Shown here: in pieces, positions 42,153 through 50,325 of the stretch | Position numbering within the stretch: position 1 is the first letter of the stretch | How the letters are laid out: every line of letters begins with the position of its first letter | Assembly: GCF_002163835.1 (NCBI RefSeq) | Contig: NZ_CP019331.1 | Span: 2,827,001 to 2,891,000 of the forward strand | From: Polaribacter sp. SA4-10 | Lineage (GTDB): Bacteria > Bacteroidota > Bacteroidia > Flavobacteriales > Flavobacteriaceae | Direction of reading: 5' to 3' | DNA length: 64,000 nt | Made by a program: the position numbers and the translations under genes | The notes under the pieces: model-generated | The model's input: the letters and a program-made list of their open reading frames with translations, nothing else | The model's database searches: none | Told to the model about the DNA's origin: nothing

Positions 42153-42996
42153 AGTTTTAAAAGCTGGTTTTTATGCTTCAATTCAAGATAAAGGTAGAGT
42201 AGGTTTTGCTTCTATAGGTGTTCCTGTTTCTGGTGTAATGGATGGTTATTCTGCAAATATTGCAAATAGTATTTTAGGTAATTCTTTAGAAGATGCGCTG
42301 CTCGAAATTACTTTTGGAGGAACTCAATTACAGTTTTTATCTGATACATTTATTTGTCTTTCTGGAGGTGATTTTTCCCCTAAACTAAATAATAATTCAA
42401 TTCAATTAAACGCAAGAATTAAAATAACCAAAAACGATGTTTTATCTTTTGGGAAAATTAATTTTGGAGTACGAACTTATGTAGCTGTTTTTGGAGGTTT
42501 TCAAACTGAAAAAATCTTAGGAAGTAGAAGCTTTTATAAAAATATAACTACTAATTCTGTAATAGAGAAGCATATAGTTTTACCAATAAATAAAACTGAA
42601 GAACATTTTGATGCGACTAATTCTTCTATGAAAATTCTAAAATCTCATTTTGAGACCAATGATATAGAATGTTATAAAGGTCCAGAATTTAATTTATTAA
42701 ATGAGAAACAAAAGAAACTACTCTTTGAACAATTATTTATGATATCAAATGATAACAATAGAATGGGTTATAGATTAAGTGAAATCATTAATAATGAATT
42801 ACAATCAATTTTAACCTCAGCAGTTTTACCTGGTACTGTACAAATAACCACTTCTGGAAAGTTAATTGTTTTAATGAGAGATTGTCAAGTAACAGGAGGT
42901 TATCCAAGAGTGCTTCAACTTACAGAAAAAGGAATTAATAAACTTTCTCAAAAATCGACAAATGATAAATTTAGGTTTGTTATAGAAAATTCATAA
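42145..42996 (+). CDS. pxpC: 5-oxoprolinase subunit PxpC (KipA-like)
   Basis: 283 residues, biotin-dependent carboxyltransferase-like fold. Motifs: IQDKGRVGFASIGVPVSGVMD, ALLEITFGGTQLQF, RTYVAVFGGF, NRMGYRLS and LPGTVQITTSGKLIVLMRDC. Somewhat shorter than some family members but complete. Last gene of the operon, followed by a strong terminator. Confidence 0.94.
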   Translation: MIKVLKAGFYASIQDKGRVGFASIGVPVSGVMDGYSANIANSILGNSLEDALLEITFGGTQLQFLSDTFICLSGGDFSPKLNNNSIQLNARIKITKNDVLSFGKINFGVRTYVAVFGGFQTEKILGSRSFYKNITTNSVIEKHIVLPINKTEEHFDATNSSMKILKSHFETNDIECYKGPEFNLLNEKQKKLLFEQLFMISNDNNRMGYRLSEIINNELQSILTSAVLPGTVQITTSGKLIVLMRDCQVTGGYPRVLQLTEKGINKLSQKSTNDKFRFVIENS

Positions 42997-43033
42997 AAAG
43001 AAAAAGCATCCAAATTTGGATGCTTTTTCTTTT
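42996..43033. terminator. Bidirectional terminator pxpC / hppA
   Basis: AAAAAGCATCCAAA / TTTGGATGCTTTTT perfect stem (43001-43028), A-rich on one side and T-rich on the other, between convergent genes. Confidence 0.92.
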
Positions 43034-43048
43034 TATGAATTGAGGTGT

Positions 43049-45439
43049 TTATTCTTTCTTCTCAACAATAACTTCAACCTTCTCTGAGATTTCATTTTTG
43101 TTTTTAAGAACATTTACAGAAACAATTTTTCCAGCTTCTTTAGCTTTCATTTCTATTTCTTCAATAGTACCTCCAATTTTTTGAACTTCTTCAGTTACTA
43201 AACCATCAATAGTTTTGGTCGTAATAATTGTAGCCATTGCTAATTCACCAGAAGTTTTTTGAATTTCAATTTTAACTTCTTTCTTTGTTTTATTGTAATC
43301 AGAAACAGCAGCGCTATTTAAAGCAATACTTGGAGCGATTACTAGTGCCACAACAGACATTAATTTTAAAAGAATGTTTAAAGAAGGACCAGAAGTATCT
43401 TTAAAAGGATCTCCAACTGTATCTCCTACAACTGCAGCTTTGTGCGCATCAGTTCCTTTTCTTCCTTGTTCTTCAATTGTTTTCTTAGCGTTGTCCCAAG
43501 CTCCACCTGCGTTAGATTGAAAGATTGCCATTAATACTCCACAAGTGGTAACACCTGCAAGAACTCCTCCTAACATTTCAGCACCACCAATAAATCCAAC
43601 GGCAACAGGAACTACTATTGCTAATAATCCTGGTAATACCATTTCTCTAATAGAAGCTTTTGTAGAAATATCAATACATTTTCCATAATCAGCAACACCA
43701 TCAGCAGCATCAAAAATAGCTCTATCTTCTTTAGAAGCTTTGGTCATATCAGAATCATACTTACGCATCACTTCTAAAGCAGCTTTTAATTGAGGAATGT
43801 CTCTAAATTGACGTCTAACTTCTTCAATCATTGCCATAGCAGCTCTACCAACAGCATTCATAGACAATGCAGAAAATACAAATGGCAACATACCACCAAC
43901 TAATAAACCAGCCATAATTTGTGGCTGAGAAACATCAATAGAAATAACATTTGCTGTTTTCATAAATGCAGCAAATAAAGCCAATGCAGTTAATGCTGCA
44001 GAAGCAATTGCAAAACCTTTACCAACAGCTGCAGTTGTATTACCAACAGCATCTAATTTATCTGTACGCTCACGTACTTCTTTAGGCAATTCTGCCATTT
44101 CAGCAATACCACCTGCATTATCACAAATAGGTCCGTAAGCATCTACTGCTAATTGAATACCTGTGTTTGCCAACATACCAACAGCTGCAATTGCAATACC
44201 GTATAAACCTGCAAAATGATGTGATACCATAATAGCAGCAGCAATTAAAAGAGTTGGAATCATTGTAGACATCATACCAACACCTAAACCTGCAATAATA
44301 GTTGTTGCCGCTCCGGTTTCCGATTGTTTTACAATAGACATTACAGGTTTTTTACCTGTAGCTGTATAATATTCCGTTATTTTACCAACACCTAAACCAG
44401 CAACTAAACCAGCAATTGTTGCCCAAAAAACACCCATTGCTCCGAAAGGTAAACCTTCAATAGATTCTGGAATTAAAGCATTAATAATAAAATAAGAAGC
44501 TATAACCATTAAACCTGCAGAACCAAATTCTCCAATGTTTAATGCTGTTTGTGGGTTTCCACCGTCTTTTACTTTTACAAAAAATGTACCTAAGATAGAC
44601 ATTATAATACCTACAGCTCCAAGAACTAAAGGTAAATAAACGGCTCCTAAACCATCAAAATTTGGTGTTAGAATAAAAGCTCCTAAAACCATTGTACCTA
44701 TAATAGAACCAACATAAGACTCGAATAAATCTGCACCCATACCAGCAACATCTCCTACATTATCACCAACATTATCTGCAATAGTAGCAGGGTTTAGTGG
44801 ATGATCTTCTGGAATACCAGCCTCAACTTTACCCACTAAATCAGCACCAACATCAGCTGCTTTTGTATAAATACCACCACCAACACGTGCAAATAATGCA
44901 ATTGATGAAGCTCCTAATGAAAAACCTGATAATACGTTAAGTACCATTGATAAGTTTTCTTCTCCAGGCCACATACTTTGATATAGCATAAACAAACCAC
45001 TTAATCCTAAAATACCTAATCCTACAACACCTAAGCCCATTACAGCACCACCAGCAAAAGCAACTTCTAATGCACGGCCTAATGATTTTTTTGCAGCTTG
45101 TGTAGTTCTAACATTTGCTTTGGTTGCAACTTTCATTCCTATAAAACCTGCTAAGGCAGAACAAATAGCTCCTATAATAAATGATACTGCTACCATTCCG
45201 TTTGAGCCTACTTCATTTGTTCCTTTAAAGAATAATAAGATTGCTACTGCAACTACAAAAATTGCTAAAACCTTATATTCTGCTTTTAAAAAAGCCATTG
45301 CTCCATCTGCAATGTTTTTTGCTATACGAGACATTTTTTCATCACCAACTTCTTGCTTTGAAACCCATCCGCTTTTTATAAAAACGAAAATTAAAGCTAC
45401 AATACCAAAAAGGGGTAAAAATTTTACTATTAATTCCAT
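43049..45439 (-). CDS. hppA: Membrane-bound ion-pumping pyrophosphatase, K+-dependent type
   Basis: 796 residues with about sixteen membrane helices. The catalytic stretch [38 protein letters not shown] and C-terminal DNAKK and [17 protein letters not shown] are intact. [10 protein letters not shown] has Ala where K+-independent enzymes have Lys, marking the K+-dependent class, which includes Na+ pumps and H+ pumps. Which ion is moved is not decided here. An extra C-terminal tail of about 80 residues (charged, ending in KKE) is added. Uses PPi energy to build an ion gradient. Confidence 0.95.
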   Translation of the reverse strand: MELIVKFLPLFGIVALIFVFIKSGWVSKQEVGDEKMSRIAKNIADGAMAFLKAEYKVLAIFVVAVAILLFFKGTNEVGSNGMVAVSFIIGAICSALAGFIGMKVATKANVRTTQAAKKSLGRALEVAFAGGAVMGLGVVGLGILGLSGLFMLYQSMWPGEENLSMVLNVLSGFSLGASSIALFARVGGGIYTKAADVGADLVGKVEAGIPEDHPLNPATIADNVGDNVGDVAGMGADLFESYVGSIIGTMVLGAFILTPNFDGLGAVYLPLVLGAVGIIMSILGTFFVKVKDGGNPQTALNIGEFGSAGLMVIASYFIINALIPESIEGLPFGAMGVFWATIAGLVAGLGVGKITEYYTATGKKPVMSIVKQSETGAATTIIAGLGVGMMSTMIPTLLIAAAIMVSHHFAGLYGIAIAAVGMLANTGIQLAVDAYGPICDNAGGIAEMAELPKEVRERTDKLDAVGNTTAAVGKGFAIASAALTALALFAAFMKTANVISIDVSQPQIMAGLLVGGMLPFVFSALSMNAVGRAAMAMIEEVRRQFRDIPQLKAALEVMRKYDSDMTKASKEDRAIFDAADGVADYGKCIDISTKASIREMVLPGLLAIVVPVAVGFIGGAEMLGGVLAGVTTCGVLMAIFQSNAGGAWDNAKKTIEEQGRKGTDAHKAAVVGDTVGDPFKDTSGPSLNILLKLMSVVALVIAPSIALNSAAVSDYNKTKKEVKIEIQKTSGELAMATIITTKTIDGLVTEEVQKIGGTIEEIEMKAKEAGKIVSVNVLKNKNEISEKVEVIVEKKE

Positions 45440-45503
45440 ACTTGTTTAGTTAATTTAGTTAAGTTAATTAAAATTTAAAGTGTTAAAAGTAGTTAAATTA
45501 ATG

Positions 45504-45537
45504 TGATAAAAAAAACCACCTTTAATTAAAGATGGTT
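45504..45537 (-). terminator. Terminator of ppa
   Basis: AACCATCTTT / AAAGGTGGTT hairpin (one G-T pair) followed by eight T residues on the minus strand. Confidence 0.85.
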
Positions 45538-45590
45538 CATTTTTCTTGCAGAATATTGTTAATATGGTAATTATATAGTAAAAAATTTAA

Positions 45591-46124
45591 TTATATAGTA
45601 AATGTTCTTTTTTTCTTGTGTTCACTATTGTCATAACGAGCTACACACTCATTATAAATTTTTAACGCTTCTTCAGCATTTCCCCATCCACCAGTATCAA
45701 CTTTTTTCTTTTCTAAATCTTTATAAACTTGAAAAAAATGTTCTATTTCTTTTAAACGGTGTGGGTTTAAATCGGCAATATCCTTTTTGTCACTCCAAAT
45801 AGGGTCGGATATAGGTACACAGATAATTTTTTCATCGGGTCCTTTTTCATCAGTCATATGAAAAACACCAATTGGTTTTACTTCTATAACACACATAGGG
45901 AAAGATGGTTCATGGCCTAATACTAAGACATCCAATGGGTCTCCATCTAAAGCTAAGGTTTCTGGGACAAAACCATAATCTGCAGGATACATCATTGAAG
46001 AAAAAAGCATTCTATCAAAACGTATTTTATGTAAATTAAAATCGTATTCGTATTTATTTCTACTTCCTTTAGGGATCTCTATCAGTACATCAAATGTTAC
46101 CGTTTTCTTTTCTTCTTTACTCAT
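45591..46124 (-). CDS. ppa: Soluble inorganic pyrophosphatase
   Basis: 177 residues, family I. Substrate and metal residues are in EIPKGSRNKYEYD, MMYPADYGFVPETLALDGDPLDVLVLG and a KDEKK-like later stretch (SDKKDIADLNPH). Hydrolyses PPi to drive biosynthesis; it lies next to hppA, so soluble and energy-conserving PPi hydrolysis are encoded side by side, each with its own terminator. Confidence 0.96.
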   Translation of the reverse strand: MSKEEKKTVTFDVLIEIPKGSRNKYEYDFNLHKIRFDRMLFSSMMYPADYGFVPETLALDGDPLDVLVLGHEPSFPMCVIEVKPIGVFHMTDEKGPDEKIICVPISDPIWSDKKDIADLNPHRLKEIEHFFQVYKDLEKKKVDTGGWGNAEEALKIYNECVARYDNSEHKKKRTFTI

Positions 46125-46232
46125 TGTTTTCCTTTCTATTAATAATTTGAACTTTGGTGTAAAAATAATGAATATTTTAGATTTTTATACATAATTTATG
46201 CAACGGTTTTCGGAAAATAAAAAAGGCATAAA

Positions 46233-46268
46233 AGTAAAGCCCTTTTTCTGATGAAAAAGGGCTTTACT
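46233..46268 (-). terminator. Terminator of pdhB
   Basis: A perfect 16-bp stem (AGTAAAGCCCTTTTTC and its complement) with TGAT loop. On the minus strand it is followed by a broken T run (TTTATGCCTTTTTT). Confidence 0.75.
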
Positions 46269-46290
46269 ATATAAGGAATGAACTATTATT

Positions 46291-47268
46291 TTATAAATAT
46301 AAAACTTCTTTTACTGCTTTAATAACATCGTTAGAGTTAGGTAGCCATTTCTCAAATAAAACTGGAGAATAGGGTGCAGGCGTATCTGAAGTTGTAATTC
46401 TTTTAATAGGAGCATCTAAATAATCAAATGCTTGTTCTTGAATTCTATATGTGATTTCTGATGAAACACTAGCAAATGGCCATGCTTCTTCTAAAATAAC
46501 TAATCTATTTGTTTTCTTAACAGATTTTAAGATTGCATCATGATCCATTGGGCGAACAGTTCTTAAGTCGATAATTTCTACAGAAATACCTTCTTTAGCC
46601 AATTCTTCACCGGCCTTGTAAGCTTCTTTAATTATCTTACCAAAAGAAACAATGGTAACATCTGTACCTTCTCTTTTAATTTCTGCAACACCAATAGGAA
46701 TAATATATTCACCTTCAGGAATTTCCATTTTATCTCCATACATCTGTTCAGATTCCATAAAAATTACGGGATCATCATCTCTAATAGCCGCTTTTAATAA
46801 ACCTTTTGCATCATAAGGATTAGAGGGTACAATTACTTTTAAACCAGGTGTGTTTGCAAACCAGTTTTCAAAAGCCTGAGAATGTGTTGCTCCTAATTGA
46901 CCTGCAGAAGCTGTTGGGCCTCTAAAAACAATAGGACAATTAAATTGACCACCAGACATTTGTCTAATTTTTGCAGCGTTGTTTATAATTTGATCAATTC
47001 CCACTAAAGAGAAGTTAAACGTCATATATTCTACAATAGGTCTGTTTCCATTCATAGCAGAACCAATAGCAATACCAGCAAAGCCTAACTCTGCAATTGG
47101 AGTATCAATTACACGTTTTGCGCCAAACTCATCCAACATTCCTTTACTAGCTTTGTAAGCACCATTATATTCGGCAACTTCTTCACCCATTAAATAAATG
47201 CTTTCATCTCTGCGCATTTCTTCGCTCATCGCTTCGCAAATTGCTTCTCTGAATTGAACTGTTTTCAT
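46291..47268 (-). CDS. pdhB: Pyruvate dehydrogenase E1 component, beta subunit
   Basis: 325 residues, standard length. Motifs EVAEYNGAYKASKGM, IDTPIAELGFAGIAIGSA, the thiamine-pyrophosphate region and EEAWPFASVSSEIT are typical of PDH E1 beta. The alpha subunit and E2 are not in the window. TACTTTTG on the minus strand (47297-47304), 28 bp upstream, is a good -7 element. Confidence 0.93.
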   Translation of the reverse strand: MKTVQFREAICEAMSEEMRRDESIYLMGEEVAEYNGAYKASKGMLDEFGAKRVIDTPIAELGFAGIAIGSAMNGNRPIVEYMTFNFSLVGIDQIINNAAKIRQMSGGQFNCPIVFRGPTASAGQLGATHSQAFENWFANTPGLKVIVPSNPYDAKGLLKAAIRDDDPVIFMESEQMYGDKMEIPEGEYIIPIGVAEIKREGTDVTIVSFGKIIKEAYKAGEELAKEGISVEIIDLRTVRPMDHDAILKSVKKTNRLVILEEAWPFASVSSEITYRIQEQAFDYLDAPIKRITTSDTPAPYSPVLFEKWLPNSNDVIKAVKEVLYL

Positions 47269-47296
47269 CTAAGTTTTGTTATTATATATTATCTAG

Positions 47297-47304
47297 CAAA
47301 AGTA
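47297..47304 (-). promoter_or_regulatory. -7 promoter element for pdhB
   Basis: TACTTTTG, matching TAnnTTTG, on the minus strand. Confidence 0.55.
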
Positions 47305-47395
47305 GGGAATAATTGCCATTTTTTTTGACTCGCTTTTAGAAAAGGCCATATTTCTTTCAAAAAACACTCAATCGTTTTCGTAAATTGTTAAGTAA

Positions 47396-47449
47396 TTAAA
47401 AAAATACTATGCATGCATAGTATTTTTTTAAAAAAAAGCCGTAATTTCG
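47396..47449 (+). promoter_or_regulatory. etfBA promoter with a 36-bp perfect palindrome
   Basis: 47396-47431 is a perfect palindrome (core ATACTATGCATGCATAGTAT flanked by A/T runs and TTAA ends). TAATTTCG (47442-47449) is a near-canonical -7 element, placing the palindrome over the -33 region. A dimeric or tetrameric repressor is the obvious candidate ligand; TetR-family regulators of fatty acid oxidation bind such sites near etf genes in other bacteria (inference). Confidence 0.65.
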
Positions 47450-47480
47450 CCTTCATTAAAAATCAATAAAAATAGAATTT

Positions 47481-48227
47481 ATGAAAATATTGGTATGTAT
47501 TAGTCATGTGCCTGATACCACTTCAAAAATTAACTTTACGGAAAATGATACAAAGTTTGATACAAATGGCGTTCAGTTTGTAATTAATCCTTATGATGAG
47601 TTTAGTTTAACGAGAGCCATGTGGTTTAAAGAAAAACAAGGAGCAACTGTAACTGTTGTAAATGTAGGTAGTTCTGCTACAGAACCAACTTTACGTAAGG
47701 CTTTAGCAATTGGTGCAGATGATGCAATTAGAGTAAATATGGAACCAACAGATGGTTTTTTAGTTGCAAAACAATTAGCAGAAGTTGTAAAAAACGGTGG
47801 TTATGATTTAGTACTTGCTGGTAGAGAATCTATAGATTATAATGGAGGAATGGTTCCTGGAATGCTAGCAACCTTAACAGATTTTAATTTTGTTAATGGT
47901 TGTGTTGGTATGGAAGTTGACGGTACAAACGTTTCTGCAACGAGAGAAATTGATGGAGGAAATGAAGTTTTAAGTACTTCTTTACCATTAGTTGTTGCAG
48001 GGCAAAAAGGTATTGTAGAAGAAAAAGATTTACGCATACCAAATATGCGTGGAATTATGATGGCGCGTAAAAAACCATTACAAGTAATAGAAGCTACAGA
48101 TGCAAATGCAACTACAACAATTCAGTCATTTGAAAAACCAGCACCAAAAGGAGCTGTAAAATTAGTAGCTGCAGATAATGTAGATGAGTTAATTAACTTG
48201 TTACATAACGAAGCAAAAGTGATTTAA
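47481..48227 (+). CDS. etfB: Electron transfer flavoprotein beta subunit
   Basis: 248 residues. MKILVCISHVPDTTSKINF, NPYDEFSLTRAMW, DLVLAGRESIDYNGGMVPGM and the LPLVVAGQKG segment are typical of EtfB, which binds AMP. With EtfA it carries electrons from acyl-CoA dehydrogenases to the quinone pool. Separated from etfA by 101 bp that contain two hairpins. Confidence 0.95.
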   Translation: MKILVCISHVPDTTSKINFTENDTKFDTNGVQFVINPYDEFSLTRAMWFKEKQGATVTVVNVGSSATEPTLRKALAIGADDAIRVNMEPTDGFLVAKQLAEVVKNGGYDLVLAGRESIDYNGGMVPGMLATLTDFNFVNGCVGMEVDGTNVSATREIDGGNEVLSTSLPLVVAGQKGIVEEKDLRIPNMRGIMMARKKPLQVIEATDANATTTIQSFEKPAPKGAVKLVAADNVDELINLLHNEAKVI

Positions 48228-48239
48228 TTTTTAATTAAA

Positions 48240-48297
48240 TCATTCCGAACTCTATTCGGAACCTATTTAAGATTAAAGAAAGTATTAATAAGATCCT
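48240..48297. repeat. Two REP-like hairpins between etfB and etfA
   Basis: TTCCGAA-CTCTA-TTCGGAA (about 48242-48260) and ATCCTGAA-TTTAG-TTCAGGAT (about 48294-48315). Both belong to motif families (ATTCCGAA, ATCCTGAA...TTCAGGAT) often seen between flavobacterial genes. An A run follows, so the second hairpin is not a terminator in the plus direction. They may affect mRNA stability within the operon. Confidence 0.6.
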
Positions 48298-48328
48298 GAA
48301 TTTAGTTCAGGATAAAAAAAATAAAAAT

Positions 48329-49291
48329 ATGTCTGTATTAGTTTTTGCCGATTCATCGGAAGGAAAATTTAAAAAAACTGCTTTAGAAGTAGTTTCTTAC
48401 GGAAAAAAGATTGCAGAACAACTAGGTAGTTCAGTTGTTGCATTAACCATAAATGCTGGAGATGTATCAGAATTATATAAATATGGAGCAGAGAAAGTAG
48501 TTACAGTTTCTAATGATTCTTTAAATACGTTTAATGCAAAAGCATATGCATCAGTAATAAAACAAGTAGCTATTGCTCAAAATGCAACAGTTTTAATCAT
48601 CGATTCTAGTATAAATGGTTTGTATCTTGCGCCAATAGTTGCGGTAGGTTTAGAAGCGGGTTATGCATCTAACGTAGTTGCATTGCCAGGTAATACAAGT
48701 CCTTTTACAGTTAAAAGAAAAGCGTTTTCTAGTAAAGCATTTTCAAATACTGTAATTACATCTGATAAAAAAATAATTGGATTAGCAAAAAACTCTTATG
48801 GAGTTTATGAAAATTCAGTTGCAGGAACAACAGAAAGTTTTGAAGCGACTGTTTCTGATGCCGATTTTGGTGTAAAATCAGAAAAAGTAGAAAGAGTTAC
48901 TGGTAAAGTAACAATTGCAGATGCAGATATTGTAGTTTCTGCAGGAAGAGGTTTAAAAGGACCAGAAAATTGGGGAATGATAGAAGAATTAGCAGGCGTT
49001 TTAGGCGCTGCAACAGCTTGTTCTAAACCAGTTTCAGATTTAGGATGGAGACCTCATGGAGAACATGTTGGGCAAACAGGAAAACCTGTGGCATCTAACT
49101 TATATATTGCAATTGGTATTTCAGGCGCAATCCAACATTTAGCAGGTATTAACGCATCAAAAGTAAAAGTAGTTATTAATACAGACCCAGAAGCTCCGTT
49201 TTTTAAAGCAGCAGATTATGGTATTGTTGGTGATGCTTTTGAAGTGGTACCTCAATTAATAGAAAAGTTAAAAGCATTTAAAGCTTCGTAA
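48329..49291 (+). CDS. etfA: Electron transfer flavoprotein alpha subunit
   Basis: 320 residues. The C-terminal FAD-binding domain shows SAGRGLKGPENWGMIEELAG, GAATACSKPVSDLGWRPHGEHVGQTGKPV and AIGISGAIQHLAGI, with VINTDPEAPFFKAADYGIVGD at the end. Heterodimer partner of EtfB. Confidence 0.96.
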   Translation: MSVLVFADSSEGKFKKTALEVVSYGKKIAEQLGSSVVALTINAGDVSELYKYGAEKVVTVSNDSLNTFNAKAYASVIKQVAIAQNATVLIIDSSINGLYLAPIVAVGLEAGYASNVVALPGNTSPFTVKRKAFSSKAFSNTVITSDKKIIGLAKNSYGVYENSVAGTTESFEATVSDADFGVKSEKVERVTGKVTIADADIVVSAGRGLKGPENWGMIEELAGVLGAATACSKPVSDLGWRPHGEHVGQTGKPVASNLYIAIGISGAIQHLAGINASKVKVVINTDPEAPFFKAADYGIVGDAFEVVPQLIEKLKAFKAS

Positions 49292-49701
49292 TCGTATTTG
49301 GGCGTTCCCAAATTATTTGAAGAAATAATATTTTATAAACCTATCAAGAATGTCTTTTTTGATAGGTTTTTTGTTTTAAGGTCCTTGTGACAATCAGTTT
49401 CAAATAATTTCGTCAGGCTTTCAGCACTCGCTTTTTTTAGGCTGAATTTATTTTAAGTACCTGTAATTATTTATAAGTAATTTATTGTTTATAGAAGATA
49501 TTGAGACGAATTCAGCATAAAAAAGAGCTCAAACAAATGCCTCAATCCTTAACGCAGGCAGAAGTTGTATCAATAAATGTATTTTTTAAGAAATAAAGCA
49601 TTTACGCTATTATTTTTATTAAATTGTGCCCACAAAAAAGTAAGTACTATTTTCAGTTAACTTAAAAAAAGATTCCTTTTTTGTAATATGTAGAAAGAGA
49701 T
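49292..49701. other. 410-bp gap after etfA
   Basis: Holds the etfBA terminator (49337-49373) and decayed repeat fragments: TTTGGGCGTTCCCAAA (about 49299-49315) and GTCAGGCTTTCAGCACTCGC (49409-49428). The latter resembles the complement of the structured element at 33044-33118. No ORF or clear promoter for the nuclease gene downstream was found. Confidence 0.5.
49337..49373 (+). terminator. Terminator of etfBA
   Basis: AAACCTATCAA / TTGATAGGTTT stem with 11-nt loop, then a T run. Confidence 0.88.
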
Positions 49702-50313
49702 ATGAGTTTAATAAAACTAACCATAAAAGGTATTTCTTATAGCCAAACCCAAAGTGGCGCTTATGCATTAGTGCTAAGCGAAATGGAAGGAGCAAGAACT
49801 TTACCTATAATTATTGGCGCTTTTGAGGCACAATCTATTGCAATTGCTTTAGAAAAAGAAATTAGACCTCCAAGACCACTTACACACGATTTATTCAAAA
49901 CTTTTGCAGATCGTTTTTTAATTACTGTAAAAGAAGTAATTATTCATAAATTGGTAGATGGCGTTTTCTTCTCTAGCTTGGTTTGTGAAAGAGAAGGGGT
50001 AGAAGAAATAATTGATACAAGAACTTCAGATGCAATTGCAATTGCAGTTCGTTTTCTAGCACCAATTTATACCTACGAGAATATTTTAGATAAAGCAGGT
50101 GTGTATTTAAAGGTTGAAGAAGAGTTATCACTTAAAGAAACATTAGAACCAGAAGAATCATCTTTAGACATAGATGAAATAATAGCTAAAAAAGAAGATC
50201 GTTTTTCAAACTTATCATTAGAGGAATTGCATACTGAATTAGAAGCTGCAGTTGATGATGAAAACTACGAACTTGCCGCAAAAATTAGAGACGAAATTAG
50301 CAAACGAGCTTAA
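49702..50313 (+). CDS. Bifunctional nuclease (BFN/DUF151) family protein with UVR motif
   Basis: 203 residues. The BFN core (about 1-130) includes ALVLSEMEGARTLPIIIGAFEAQSIAIALE, RPLTHDLFKTF and DTRTSDAIAIAVRFLAPIYT. A C-terminal UVR-like helix follows (LSLEELHTELEAAVDDENYELAAKIRDEI), as in UvrB. Plant members degrade DNA and RNA; in bacteria the role is not settled. It lies 12 bp before the nucleoside transporter, so the pair may serve nucleotide scavenging (inference). Confidence 0.88.
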   Translation: MSLIKLTIKGISYSQTQSGAYALVLSEMEGARTLPIIIGAFEAQSIAIALEKEIRPPRPLTHDLFKTFADRFLITVKEVIIHKLVDGVFFSSLVCEREGVEEIIDTRTSDAIAIAVRFLAPIYTYENILDKAGVYLKVEEELSLKETLEPEESSLDIDEIIAKKEDRFSNLSLEELHTELEAAVDDENYELAAKIRDEISKRA

Positions 50314-50325
50314 TTTATCAATTTT

